NCBI RefSeq assembly: GCF_019375555.1
Contig: NZ_JAHXDN010000011.1
Location: 18,071-82,070 of the forward strand
Direction: 5' to 3'
Length of the DNA: 64,000 bases
From: Roseobacter insulae
GTDB lineage: Bacteria; Pseudomonadota; Alphaproteobacteria; Rhodobacterales; Rhodobacteraceae
This document shows positions 15,487 through 24,556 of the stretch, piece by piece. Both the position numbers and the translations under genes were made by a program. The notes beneath the pieces were generated by a model. That model searched no databases. It was not told where the DNA came from and worked only from the letters and a program-made list of their open reading frames with translations. How positions within the stretch are numbered: the first letter of the stretch is position 1; each line of letters opens with the position of its first letter.

Positions 15487-18363
15487 TCAGGAGACGGTCA
15501 GGGTCACCCGGCCATTTTGCGGGGCAGCCACGGTGGCGGTACCGCCAGTGATGGTGGTGGTCGCAAAACCACCTGACAGGGTGTCGGCGACGATCAGGTG
15601 ATAATCGCCCACGTCCAGCCCGGTCACATCGACTTCCAGAGCCCCGTCGAGAATGACTGTCGAGGTGACGTTCGGGGCCGCTTGCCCATACATGCCAGAG
15701 CGGAATGTGGCGATCTGGCCGATGTGAAAATCGGCAAGGCTATTGACCTGGGCAATGATGCCCGATGCGACCGCGCTGCGTCCGCTCACCCCTTCCGCGA
15801 TCAGGTTCTCACCTTCAACCGGGATGCCGGTTATCGTGTCGAGGTGCAGGAAGCCGCCCGTGGTATTGCCGGTGCTTTCGATCCAGACAATGCGCGCGGT
15901 GAATCCCGATATGTCACCCTGCACGGTGGTGCCCGGTGTGAACTCTGCCACGCTCGCGTTCAGACCGGTAAAGCTCAGAGAGGCCGCGGTTTCGAACCGC
16001 AGCGTTGCAGCGGGCGCACATGTCAGCGTGGCAGCCCCTCCCGCGGATCCGTCAAATCCGACCTGGCAGTCACTTCCCTTAACGGTAAGCGTCTGGCCAT
16101 CCGCGATGGTTGAGGAGGCCGTATCCAGGCCCAGGAGCGCCTGCGCGATGCCCCGGACGGTCATGTCGAAGGCGCCGGACAGGGTGCCCGTGACCCCGAA
16201 CCTGCCTGACACCAGTTCAATCGATGTCTGGTCCATGACGCTACAGTTCTGCACGAAAATCTGTCCGGCCCCTGCCACGAGGATTCCGCCGCCGGTGAGA
16301 ATATCGCCTGAAATATCCAGCCGGTCCCCGAACTGGGTCAGCCGCCCGCCGCTCAGGGAGAGATTTACCAGCGGGTACGCCGTGCTCCAGGAGTTGGTGA
16401 TATAGTGACCGTCAAGATCGACGCTGTCGCCGGGAACCTGCCCCGGCAGAACTTCGGCGTCCCAGTCCCAGCGGCAATCCCAGCGGATGCCCGGGGTCGA
16501 GCTGTCCGCCGGCGGCCGGAAGATATGGGTGCGCGCCGGGGCTGCGGGTTTTTCGCGTCCCAACCGGGTGAAAAACCAGTCGCGCATTTTCAGCGTCTCG
16601 ATTACCGGCGTGGGGCTTGCCCGCAGGGCGTCGATCAGATCGTAGCGGTCTGCCGTCCCGTTCGAGAGCCAGCTTTGCGCATAGCCGTTCAGGGTTGTGT
16701 CGGACAGTGTGGCGGCACTCAGCCCTGCCGTATCCGCATCCGGGGCATTCAACCAGTCATGGATCAGGGTATCATCGGGGCCGGTGATTGCCCCGAAGCC
16801 GGAGATCACGATGCTTTCACCGGTAGTTGCAACCCCATGCGCGCGGGTGCCGTCATTGCCCGGGCCCGCGCCGATGATCACGTTGTTCCTGAGGCCAGCG
16901 CTGTCCCCGGCAAGGTTGATGCCGCGGGCTGTTTCGAAATTGGTGCGTACCTGTGTTTTCTGCCCGGCCCAGGTGATCAGGCTGTCGCCCATGAAGCTGA
17001 AATTGCCAAGCTGTGCGCCGGGAATAATTGTCGACGTGGGGGGGCCATCTTCACTGTCCGGCCCGCCTCCCAGCAGGATGCTGAGGTTGTTGCCCATGAA
17101 CACGGCATCCCGGACGAAGGGCCCGGTGCGTCCCTGGATACCTGTCAGGGCGCCGCGTGAAAACATGCCTCCGACCACCGACATATTCTCTCCATCGCCG
17201 CTGGCATAGACAACGTGGCTGTACTGCGTTGGCGGTTGCGGCGCATCGAAGGCCGCGTTGTAATCGTAGCCCTCTGCCCATCCGCTGACGTCAAAGAAGA
17301 CATCCTCGATCAGGACGTTTTCGTGGTTGGACAGATAGCAGGATTGCTCGCGCGTGCTTTTGACAGGCCACTGACCGCTGACCGGCGCGGGATGATAGGA
17401 GATGTCCCAGCCCCGGTGCCGGCGCAGGGTGCAGTAGCGTACGGGAAACTGCAGGCCCTGGAAATTGGTCGTGGATTGCGAGAAGCATCCGTCCACCATC
17501 ATGAAGGATCTGTTTGTGAAGGATTGTTTGCTGCCAAAGTGGATGTCTTGCACCACGAGAAACTGCGCAGCCATCATGGAGGTTGCGACAATCGGATCCG
17601 GTCCGGTGCCATAAGCCCCGATATAGAGCGGATGCAGCGGCCCTTCGCCCCGGGCGCTGCCCGTGCTGCCGGCAAATTGCGTAAAGGTTTCCCCGCGTTT
17701 GAAGAGCAGCCAGCAGGAGGAGCGGCGCCCCCCGGTAATGCCGCCCCAGATCTGCTGCGCGCGGTTCTCGTCAACGGCCAGTTCGGGCGTTTCCCCGTAT
17801 TGGGCGCCGTTCCCGTCAACCGCGGGGTTGTTCAGCAGCCAGACCTGGTTGGCATTGGAGATCCCTTCGCGCGCCTCGATCTGGGATTTCGTGAAACCGG
17901 ATGTCGAGACGTACAGCTTGCGGTGCTGTTTGCCGATCTCGACAAGGACGGCGTTGTTGGAATCCGTTGGCAGGCGGTAGTGGTCCCCGGCGGCCCATCC
18001 TTTCAGCTGCAACCCCTGATTTACCGGAACGGTAAGCGTTTCGGTCATCTGCGCGCCGCCCACCGTGCCTTCCACCTCTACCGAAACAAGGTCGCCTTGC
18101 ACGGTTGTGGTGTCGCGCAGGTCAACGACCAGCCGGCCGTCGGAGCGGACATGGGCCCGCCCCACGGCAGGTTGCGTGCGCACAACCGGGCTGTCGAGCG
18201 GAACGGGTATGTCCAGCACGGTCGACCGCAAAGAAGTTGCCGCCTCTGCAACTGCAACCGGAATTTCAGGTTCCGTGACACCGGTATTGCTCAGAAACAG
18301 GGGAGGGCGCCCATCAAGGGCAATCCCCACATCGGACCCGGTGGGAAGTTTGAGAACGGCCAT
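15487..18363 (-). CDS. large beta-helix protein, tailspike-like
   Basis: 958 residues without signal peptide or membrane segment. Residues about 1-130 form an N-terminal Val/Thr-rich domain. From about 220 to 560 there are many short turns of hydrophobic-Asn-Gly type (FLVVQDIHFGS, VLIEDVFFDVSG, MSVVGGMFSRGALTG, LRNNVIIGAGPG) typical of a right-handed parallel beta-helix, as in pectate lyases and phage tailspikes. The remainder is beta-rich and includes the VGFDG-x-AG block shared with the left-edge gene. It lies 9 bases downstream of the fibre-like gene in the spike-base cassette. It could be a polysaccharide-binding or depolymerising spike, but no catalytic residues were assigned. Cytosolic synthesis without export signal fits assembly onto a phage-like particle. 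Confidence 0.65.
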   Translation of the reverse strand: MAVLKLPTGSDVGIALDGRPPLFLSNTGVTEPEIPVAVAEAATSLRSTVLDIPVPLDSPVVRTQPAVGRAHVRSDGRLVVDLRDTTTVQGDLVSVEVEGTVGGAQMTETLTVPVNQGLQLKGWAAGDHYRLPTDSNNAVLVEIGKQHRKLYVSTSGFTKSQIEAREGISNANQVWLLNNPAVDGNGAQYGETPELAVDENRAQQIWGGITGGRRSSCWLLFKRGETFTQFAGSTGSARGEGPLHPLYIGAYGTGPDPIVATSMMAAQFLVVQDIHFGSKQSFTNRSFMMVDGCFSQSTTNFQGLQFPVRYCTLRRHRGWDISYHPAPVSGQWPVKSTREQSCYLSNHENVLIEDVFFDVSGWAEGYDYNAAFDAPQPPTQYSHVVYASGDGENMSVVGGMFSRGALTGIQGRTGPFVRDAVFMGNNLSILLGGGPDSEDGPPTSTIIPGAQLGNFSFMGDSLITWAGQKTQVRTNFETARGINLAGDSAGLRNNVIIGAGPGNDGTRAHGVATTGESIVISGFGAITGPDDTLIHDWLNAPDADTAGLSAATLSDTTLNGYAQSWLSNGTADRYDLIDALRASPTPVIETLKMRDWFFTRLGREKPAAPARTHIFRPPADSSTPGIRWDCRWDWDAEVLPGQVPGDSVDLDGHYITNSWSTAYPLVNLSLSGGRLTQFGDRLDISGDILTGGGILVAGAGQIFVQNCSVMDQTSIELVSGRFGVTGTLSGAFDMTVRGIAQALLGLDTASSTIADGQTLTVKGSDCQVGFDGSAGGAATLTCAPAATLRFETAASLSFTGLNASVAEFTPGTTVQGDISGFTARIVWIESTGNTTGGFLHLDTITGIPVEGENLIAEGVSGRSAVASGIIAQVNSLADFHIGQIATFRSGMYGQAAPNVTSTVILDGALEVDVTGLDVGDYHLIVADTLSGGFATTTITGGTATVAAPQNGRVTLTVS

Positions 18364-18372
18364 GGATTTTCC

Positions 18373-19803
18373 TTAAACGATGCAGATGGCAGAACCTGCC
18401 TTCTGGGTTCCGGACGTGGTCGCGATGCGAGTCGCAGCGGGGGTCTGTGCAGAGGCAACGGTGGTAAACGCCGTGGCATGATTGCGGGCGCTTGCATCCT
18501 GCTGGGAGCTGATGTTGCCCACACCCGTCCAGTTCAGGATACCGCCGCCTTCGTCGACGAAGGCCGTCAGAACCACGCTGCCCGCCTGGGTATCGAGATC
18601 CAGCGCAAGCTCGGTGAGCCCGCCCACCCGTCCGTTAGAGGTCGCAAATTCGCCCGTGGCATTCGGCACGGCAAAGACCGTAAGCTTGATCCCGCTTGCA
18701 ATCCCTTCGGAGTAATTGATCGCGATGTCGCAGATGCCAGAAGCCGGACGTGCCATCTTCCAGAACCCGGCCATGATCCGGGCGCTGCCTGAATCGGAGA
18801 GCGCCCCTGTGACGGCTGTGGCAGGTTGCCCGTCCACTGTCAGCGAGACCACCGAGTAGGTCGATGCGTTGTCCCGCGAGGTCGCGGAAATGTACAGTGG
18901 CGTGCCGGCCGGTACAGCGCTCAGATCGGCCGCCGGGAACAGGTAGCTGTTCCGGCTGGCCTGGACGATCAGCGGATCGAAAAGGCGCAGGGCGGTCAGC
19001 CCTTGCGCGGAGATCGTCACCGCAGAGCTTGTCACCAGGGTTACCGGGTTGGTGCCGTCCTGTGCGGTGACGGTGCAGGTGATGGAGGCCCCTGTGTCTG
19101 CGGCAGCCAGCGTGTAAGTCTTGCTGGCGGCCCCGCCGATGGCAGTGCCGTCACGGTACCACTGGTAGGAAAAATTCAGGATCCCCGTCGTGCTTGTGAA
19201 CAACCCCTCAAGGACGGTCAGGACCATGCCTGCCGCAAGGTCGGCTGCCAGACCCGCATGGGTAATCCGCGTGGTCCCTGCAAAATGATACGGGCTCAGC
19301 TGCCGCAGGTTCCCGGCAGTGGGCTGATATGTTCCGTCGTAATCGGTGCCCCCGGAAATGACGATTTCGAGGCTTTCGCTGTCAGGCACCAGCGGGTTCA
19401 GCTCGACCTGTGCTTCATTGCCAGCGGTGGCCACCAGACGGGATTTGAACTCCACGGCCGTCAGGTCGCTTGAAAAACGGCGCTGGGTTCCGGCATCGTC
19501 GGTAACGTCCACGGAAAAACCCGCCATGCTCCCCTCTGCCAGCGGCGTATCAACCGCGCCGGCATCTCCTTCGGGGACCACCACCGCCTGGGTGATTGTT
19601 CCGACGGATGAGGTGAAATTGCCCAGGTTGGTAAGGGTGCTGAAGCCACTGATATCCTGCAGCGTTTGCCCCTCGTAAAGGGAGGATGCAGTCAGCGGTT
19701 GCACCACCGACAGAACGGCGGGCGGTGGTGGCGGCACAACATCCATCGGACCCGGCCGGATATTCGGCGCTGCCAGGCTGCAGCCGACTGCGATCCCGGT
19801 CAT
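18373..19803 (-). CDS. Ig-like domain fibre-type protein, coupled to spike base gene
   Basis: 476 residues. A short N-terminus is followed by a Pro-rich hinge (PPPPP at 24-28). Beta-rich repeats and an Ig-like module at about 195-265 carry the YQWYRDG motif and YTLAAADTGASITCTV, as often seen in phage fibre and bacterial surface proteins. The C-terminal half is again beta-rich (LTVFAVPNATG, LALDLDTQAGSVVLTAFVD). There is no signal peptide: MTGIAVGC has too little hydrophobic length for a lipoprotein signal. Its ATG at 19803 shares one base with the TGA of the 86-residue spike base gene (TGATG), indicating translational coupling. A longer upstream frame to 19959 is rejected because it overlaps that gene. 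Confidence 0.65.
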   Translation of the reverse strand: MTGIAVGCSLAAPNIRPGPMDVVPPPPPAVLSVVQPLTASSLYEGQTLQDISGFSTLTNLGNFTSSVGTITQAVVVPEGDAGAVDTPLAEGSMAGFSVDVTDDAGTQRRFSSDLTAVEFKSRLVATAGNEAQVELNPLVPDSESLEIVISGGTDYDGTYQPTAGNLRQLSPYHFAGTTRITHAGLAADLAAGMVLTVLEGLFTSTTGILNFSYQWYRDGTAIGGAASKTYTLAAADTGASITCTVTAQDGTNPVTLVTSSAVTISAQGLTALRLFDPLIVQASRNSYLFPAADLSAVPAGTPLYISATSRDNASTYSVVSLTVDGQPATAVTGALSDSGSARIMAGFWKMARPASGICDIAINYSEGIASGIKLTVFAVPNATGEFATSNGRVGGLTELALDLDTQAGSVVLTAFVDEGGGILNWTGVGNISSQQDASARNHATAFTTVASAQTPAATRIATTSGTQKAGSAICIV

Positions 19804-20063
19804 CAGTACATTACCATGATGCCGGTCGCCGTCGTGCCGGTGCTCCAGATGCGCGCGGCGCGAATGGGGAAAACGATACCGGCGGCGACGAAAATCGTTT
19901 CGGTATCCCCGGCAATGGTTGTCAGACGTACCGCACCAGAGGTCGCAACATTGATGCAACGGCTCGCCTGTGGAATGTCGGCGGTATCGCTCGGTGTCAC
20001 AGCTGCGAGGCGCGAGGGGGGGCTATTGAGGCCTTCGTTGAAACTCTTGAATTTGTCAGCCAT
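19803..20063 (-). CDS. GTA/phage head spike base protein (Rcc01079/GhsA-like)
   Basis: 86 residues with a good AAAGGA before ATG. The sequence matches what I know of the 'spike base protein, RCAP_Rcc01079' family: MADKFKSF start, AAVTPSDTADI (20-30), INVATSGAVRLTTIAGDT (37-54), then VAAGIVFPIRAARIWSTGTT and ending TGIMVMY. In Rhodobacter capsulatus this protein (GhsA) forms the base of head spikes on gene transfer agent particles, which bind the cell's capsular polysaccharide. No capsid, portal or tail genes are present here. It is the first gene of a three-gene minus-strand cassette with the fibre-like and beta-helix genes. Family assignment is from memory of the pattern and is not verified by a search. 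Confidence 0.75.
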   Translation of the reverse strand: MADKFKSFNEGLNSPPSRLAAVTPSDTADIPQASRCINVATSGAVRLTTIAGDTETIFVAAGIVFPIRAARIWSTGTTATGIMVMY

Positions 20064-20442
20064 GGGGGTATTCCTTTGCGGTTCTTGGGCATGGGATGCC
20101 GGGGAAAGCGTTCAGCTGCAGAGGGATGCAAGGCATGGGCTCAACATGGCGCGCACCACGACGCTGTGCCGCGCCGTGGATCGTGCCGATAAGCCCTGAA
20201 GTGAGTGGATATGCATCAGATGTCCCTTTGTCGGCGGACAAATTCTGCTAAACAGCTTAAAATTCTAGATATGTATCGTACGATGGCGTTGCGGGGCGTG
20301 AGCATGCCTGCTTCTGCTGTCGGAAACCCGGGAAGGCCGGCACCCGCCGAAATCTTTTTATATCCTTGGTCTGGCCATGATTTGGTAAGACAACCCCAGG
20401 ATAATTTTGTATGTGGTTTGAAGAGTTTCACCGGAGTCAGCG
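20064..20442. other. 379-base divergent intergenic region
   Basis: This region separates the spike cassette (minus) from the wecG-led operon (plus) and must hold both promoters. A GATAAT hexamer at 20400-20405 could be a -10 box for the plus-strand operon, but no convincing -35 is at the right spacing. A 10-bp palindrome ATCGTACGAT lies at 20275-20284. The second half (about 20210-20420) is more AT-rich than its surroundings. No gene was recognised. Confidence 0.5.
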
Positions 20443-21213
20443 ATGCCCTTGCCCAGCACCCAAAAGGCCGTCCGGGTCAATGTCGCCTCCCGCGATCTGT
20501 TGCTGGAGGACATCGCCGCGCATCTGCAGGCGGGGCGTGGCTTCACCGTGGCAACGCTCAATCTGGATCATGTCACGAAGCTGCGGAAATCCGCGGATTT
20601 CCGGCAGGCGTATCTGCACCACAGCCATGTTACGGCGGATGGCAATCCGATTGTCTGGTTTTCCCGGCTTGCGGGACATGAGGTGGATCTGGTGCCCGGC
20701 TCGGAGCTGATTGACCCCTTGGCCGGGCTTGCCGCGCGCCACAACGCGCCGGTCGCCGTGCTGGGCGCCACCGAACCCTCGCTAAAAGCGGCGACAGATG
20801 TGCTGCGGGCCCGCTATCCCGACCTGCAGGTGGCAGCCTTGATTGCCCCGCCGATGGGGTTCGATCCAACCGGTGCCGGGGCGCAGGACTGTATCGAGAC
20901 GCTGGAGCGGTCAGGGGCGCGTCTCTGTTTTCTGGCCCTGGGTGCGCCGAAACAGGAGATCTTTGCCGCCCATGCCAGCGCGGCACTGCCCGGTATGGGC
21001 TTCATATCCATCGGCGCCGGGCTTGACTTCATCTCGGGACAGCAGCAGCGCGCCCCAAGGATCGTCCGGCGGCTGGCCGGGGAGTGGCTGTGGCGGCTGG
21101 CGCTGAACCCGCGGCGGCTGGCGCGGCGCTACGGGGCCTGTATCGCGATCCTGCCCGGCCTGTTGCACCGGGCCATTCGGGCGCGTTCCGGCAAAACCGC
21201 GCTTTGGGAGTGA
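20443..21213 (+). CDS. WecG/TagA/CpsF family glycosyltransferase (GT26)
   Basis: 256 residues with the family pattern throughout: TVATLNLDHVTKLRKSADFRQAYL, then DGNPIVWFSRL, VAVLGATEPSLKAATDVL, and ARLCFLALGAPKQEIFA followed by GFISIGAGLDFISGQQQRAP. The end WRLALNPRRLARRY is diagnostic. GT26 enzymes transfer ManNAc, ManNAcA or glucose as the second sugar onto an undecaprenyl-diphosphate-linked first sugar. It heads a tightly packed operon with a Wzy-like polymerase (4 bases apart), two GT2 genes and a sulfotransferase. The enzyme that adds the first sugar is not in the window. Confidence 0.9.
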   Translation: MPLPSTQKAVRVNVASRDLLLEDIAAHLQAGRGFTVATLNLDHVTKLRKSADFRQAYLHHSHVTADGNPIVWFSRLAGHEVDLVPGSELIDPLAGLAARHNAPVAVLGATEPSLKAATDVLRARYPDLQVAALIAPPMGFDPTGAGAQDCIETLERSGARLCFLALGAPKQEIFAAHASAALPGMGFISIGAGLDFISGQQQRAPRIVRRLAGEWLWRLALNPRRLARRYGACIAILPGLLHRAIRARSGKTALWE

Positions 21214-21217
21214 CCCG

Positions 21218-22738
21218 ATGCCACCCCTGATAACAATCCTGATGTGGCCCCTGGCGGTTCTGATGCTGTTCAGGCGGTTCGACCTGCCGGTCGCCCTATG
21301 CTGTTCGATCATTCTGGGATATCTGTTTCTGCCAGAAAAAGTGCAGCTCAACCTGCCCTTGTTTCCCGCGATCGATAAGCATTTCATGCCAAGCGTGGCC
21401 GCGCTTTTCATGGTGCTTCTGCTCCTGCGGAAAAACGCAGCCGATGCACGGCACCCGGGCCGGGCTGTGGAGATTTCAATGCTCCCGGGATGGCTTCCCC
21501 GGCACCCCATCACACGCATCCTGCTGCTGGGGCTTTTCGCAAGCGCCTTTATGACCGTGCTCTTTAATGGCGATAATCTGAATTACGGCGGAACCCGCCT
21601 GCCGGGCATAGGTCAGCACGAGGCCCTGTCCACGCTGGTCAAGACATTGATCGAAATGCTGCCGCTGCTTCTGGCCCGCAAGTTCCTCGCAACGGAACAG
21701 GGACATCGCACCCTGTTAAAGGTGTTCTGCATCATCGGGCTGATCTATTCCCTGCTGGCGCTTTACGAAATCCGGATGTCTCCGCAGCTCAACGTGATGG
21801 TGTACGGTTTTTTCCCCCATTCCTGGCAACAGCACATCCGGGGCGACGGGTTTCGTCCTCTGGTCTTTTTGAAACACGGGCTCTGGCTGGGCATCTTCAT
21901 GTCCGGGGCCGTGCTGGCCGCTGCCGCCAGTTTCCGCCTGGCCCCGGCGGCGCACAAGACGGCCTTTGCGGTTGCAACGCTCTGGCTTCTGGTCACGCTT
22001 TTGCTGTCAAAGACATTTGGCGCCCTGGCCATCACGCTGCTGCTGTTGCCGGTCGTTCTGCTGCTGACAGTGCGCCTGCAGCTGATCTGTGCGGCATTGA
22101 TCGGGGGGGCTATCCTTGTCTACCCGGCTTTGAGAGGGGCTAATCTGGTCCCGGTCCAAACGGTTGTCGAACTGGCCCGGAGCATAGATCCCAACCGCGC
22201 AAGCTCCCTGCAATACCGTCTCAATAACGAAGACATTCTGTTGGCGAAGGCCAACGAAAGGCCCCTGTTCGGGTGGGGCTGGGGGCGCAACCGCGCCTAT
22301 GATGCGGAAACCGGCAGGAGCATTTCCACCACGGATGGCAAATGGGTCATCCTGATCGGCACCGAGGGGTGGCTGGGATACCTTTGCCGCTACGGCCTGA
22401 TGACCGTGCCGATCATGTTGATGGCCCTGCGAAAACGAAAATACGAGGTGACCGCGGCCACATCGATGTTGGCGCTGGTGCTGGCGGGAAACCTGATCGA
22501 CCTTATCCCCAATGCCGGGCTGACCGTTGTGACCTGGCTGATGGCCGGGGCGCTTCTGGGCCGGCTGGAAATCCAGACGGCAACCGAACCGGAGGTCGCA
22601 AAGACCCAGCCTTTGGAACAGGTGGTGCGCCGACACCGCTATAGCCGCGGGCGCGCGCAGCCTGCCAAGACCCCCCAGACCCCCCGATACAGCCGCGCGG
22701 CTCCCAGGGCCGGGACATCAAAGAAATCTGACACCTGA
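21218..22738 (+). CDS. Wzy-like O-antigen/exopolysaccharide polymerase
   Basis: 506 residues and about a dozen hydrophobic segments. A large loop in the second half contains SLQYRLNNEDILLAKANERP and LFGWGWGRNRAYD. This is the RP-LFGWGWG signature common to Wzy and O-antigen ligase-like proteins, with TEGWLGYLCRYGL after it. The C-terminal ~45 residues are a basic, Ser/Pro-rich cytoplasmic tail. The predicted role is block polymerisation of lipid-linked repeat units on the periplasmic face. A clear GGGAG lies before the ATG, 4 bases after wecG. The alternative is an O-antigen ligase, but the context with Wzx favours a polymerase. Confidence 0.78.
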   Translation: MPPLITILMWPLAVLMLFRRFDLPVALCCSIILGYLFLPEKVQLNLPLFPAIDKHFMPSVAALFMVLLLLRKNAADARHPGRAVEISMLPGWLPRHPITRILLLGLFASAFMTVLFNGDNLNYGGTRLPGIGQHEALSTLVKTLIEMLPLLLARKFLATEQGHRTLLKVFCIIGLIYSLLALYEIRMSPQLNVMVYGFFPHSWQQHIRGDGFRPLVFLKHGLWLGIFMSGAVLAAAASFRLAPAAHKTAFAVATLWLLVTLLLSKTFGALAITLLLLPVVLLLTVRLQLICAALIGGAILVYPALRGANLVPVQTVVELARSIDPNRASSLQYRLNNEDILLAKANERPLFGWGWGRNRAYDAETGRSISTTDGKWVILIGTEGWLGYLCRYGLMTVPIMLMALRKRKYEVTAATSMLALVLAGNLIDLIPNAGLTVVTWLMAGALLGRLEIQTATEPEVAKTQPLEQVVRRHRYSRGRAQPAKTPQTPRYSRAAPRAGTSKKSDT

Positions 22739-22739
22739 T

Positions 22740-23708
22740 ATGCCGCATAAAATTGCTGTTTCGATTATCAATTTCCGCACCGCCGAGATGACGCTGAACT
22801 GCGTGCAGTCGGTCCTTGACGACATGGCCGGTCTCGACGGGCATATCGTCGTGGTGGACAACCTGTCCCAGGACGGATCGGCGGAAAAGATCGCCGACTG
22901 GATTGCCGCACAGCCGGATGATCTGCCCGTGAGCCTGGTGGTGTCCGAAACCAACTCGGGGTTTTCGGGCGGGCATAATCAGGGGTTTGCCGCCGTCGAG
23001 GCTGATTTCTACCTGGTGCTGAATTCCGATGCGGTCCTGCAGCCGGGGTTCCTGCGCACCCTTCTGGAGGCTGCCGGTCAACACCCCGACAAAGGTCTTT
23101 TTGCGCCCCGGATCGACTATGAGGACGGGGGTATCCAGGACAGTTGTTTCCGCTTTCCCAGCCCGGCAAGCGAGCTGATCCGCAGCGCCCGCTTCAGCGT
23201 GGTGACGCGGCTTCTCAAACACCGCGAGGTCTCCCTCGGCGCCACGCCCGCCCCGGATCAGATCGACTGGGCGAGCTTTGCCTGCATCATGCTGCGGGGT
23301 GCGATGATCAAGGCGCTTGGCCCCATGGACGAAGGCTATTTCATGTATTTTGAAGACGCCGAATACTGCCTGCGCGCGCGCCGGGCGGGATGGGGCATCC
23401 TGCAGGTGCCGCAGGCCGTTGTCGTGCATTTTCGCGGCGGCTCCGGCCCGGTCAAATCGCTCAAAAGCGCGCGGGCGCGGATGCCACGCTATTTTTACAG
23501 CTCGCGCACACGGTTCTTCTATCAGGCGCATGGCTGGGGCGGGATGGTTGCGGCCAACCTGATGTGGCACCTGGGGCGTCTCATCAAGAACACCACGCGG
23601 CTGGCCGGGCGCAGCGTCAGACCCATGACCGCCGCGGAAGGGCGCGACATCTGGACCAATGTCACCCGCCCGCTTGGACCACGTTACGCACCGGGTGACG
23701 AGCAATGA
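22740..23708 (+). CDS. glycosyltransferase family 2, rhamnosyltransferase-like (WbbL type)
   Basis: 322 residues. The N-terminus VSIINFRTAEMTLNCVQSVL with VVVDNLSQDGS, SGFSGGHNQGF and LVLNSDAVLQPGF is typical of WbbL/RfbF-like GT2 rhamnosyltransferases. The acceptor region DEGYFMYFEDAEYCLRARRAG and VVHFRGGSG also fit. The dTDP-rhamnose operon at 44.1-47.4 kb would supply the donor, but the specificity is inferred. ATG follows the previous stop by one base (TGATATG), and the 3' end overlaps the next gene by ATGA. This places it firmly in the wecG-wzy operon. Confidence 0.82.
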   Translation: MPHKIAVSIINFRTAEMTLNCVQSVLDDMAGLDGHIVVVDNLSQDGSAEKIADWIAAQPDDLPVSLVVSETNSGFSGGHNQGFAAVEADFYLVLNSDAVLQPGFLRTLLEAAGQHPDKGLFAPRIDYEDGGIQDSCFRFPSPASELIRSARFSVVTRLLKHREVSLGATPAPDQIDWASFACIMLRGAMIKALGPMDEGYFMYFEDAEYCLRARRAGWGILQVPQAVVVHFRGGSGPVKSLKSARARMPRYFYSSRTRFFYQAHGWGGMVAANLMWHLGRLIKNTTRLAGRSVRPMTAAEGRDIWTNVTRPLGPRYAPGDEQ

Positions 23709-24556
23709 GCGCCGCCGGGCGCCCCGATTTCCTGATCATCGGTGCGATGAAATCAGGCACCACAACCCTGCAGACCCAATTGGCGGCCCAGGACGGCGTG
23801 TTCATGACCACGCCGAAAGAGCCTAATTTCTTTTCCGATGACGATGTCTACGCCAGGGGCGCGGGCTGGTACCACAGCCTGTTTGACGCCGCGGCGCCAG
23901 GGGATCTGAAGGGCGAGGCCAGCACCCATTACACCAAACTGCCCACCTATCCGCAGACTGTCCCGCGCATGGCCGCCATGCTGGAGGCCCCCCGGCTGAT
24001 CTACGTGATCCGCGATCCGGTGGCGCGCGCGGTCTCGCATTATATTCACGAATGGAGCGAAGGACGGATGGACCGTGACCCGGTGGCGGCCTTTGCGACC
24101 CACGCCGAGCTGGTGGAGTACGGGCGTTACCCGCGCCAGCTGGCGCCCTTCATTGCCGAGTTCGGGTTGCCAAGCATTTATCTGACCAGTCTTGAGCAGC
24201 TGAAAACCGACCCCGAGGGGGAATTGCGCCGCATCGGGGATCATCTGGGGGCAGGGCCTTTTGTCTGGGATCATGGGATCGGGGCGCAGAATGTCTCTGC
24301 CGAGCGGGTGCGCCGCTTGCCCCTGCAGGGGCTTTTGGTGGACAACCCGCTGGCCACGATGCTGCGCCGCACGCTGGTGCCGAAATCGGTGCGCACCCGC
24401 ATCCGGCTGGCGCGCACGCATGGTGACCGCCCGGCGCTGCCTGCGGATCTGCGGCACCGGCTGGAACGGACATTCACGCCGGACCGCACAGCGCTGGCAG
24501 AGCTTTTTCCCGACCATCCGGCCCTTGATGCCTGTTACGGGTTTGCCACCGCATGA
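23705..24556 (+). CDS. sulfotransferase (heparan sulfotransferase-like domain)
   Basis: 283 residues. FLIIGAMKSGTTTLQTQL is the 5'-phosphosulfate-binding loop, EPNFFSDDD follows as in bacterial homologues of heparan sulfotransferases, and YVIRDPVARAVSHYIHEW is the 3'-phosphate motif. It shares the PDF-x-IIGAMK-x-GT start with the protein at 10467-11303. Start and stop overlap both neighbours by four bases (ATGA), so it is translated together with two GT2 enzymes. Sulfation is therefore probably part of repeat-unit assembly at the cytoplasmic face rather than a late modification. Confidence 0.87.
   Translation: MSAAGRPDFLIIGAMKSGTTTLQTQLAAQDGVFMTTPKEPNFFSDDDVYARGAGWYHSLFDAAAPGDLKGEASTHYTKLPTYPQTVPRMAAMLEAPRLIYVIRDPVARAVSHYIHEWSEGRMDRDPVAAFATHAELVEYGRYPRQLAPFIAEFGLPSIYLTSLEQLKTDPEGELRRIGDHLGAGPFVWDHGIGAQNVSAERVRRLPLQGLLVDNPLATMLRRTLVPKSVRTRIRLARTHGDRPALPADLRHRLERTFTPDRTALAELFPDHPALDACYGFATA

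Noticed and set aside
17215..18792. Long open frame on the plus strand antisense to the beta-helix gene
   Set aside because: Its translation is rich in Arg, Gly and His without any domain pattern, has no ribosome site and lies fully over a coherent beta-rich protein on the other strand. High GC produces such frames.
19780..19803. Possible lipoprotein signal at the start of the fibre-like protein (AVGC)
   Set aside because: Only seven residues precede the Cys and there is no basic-hydrophobic signal region, so it cannot be a lipoprotein signal.
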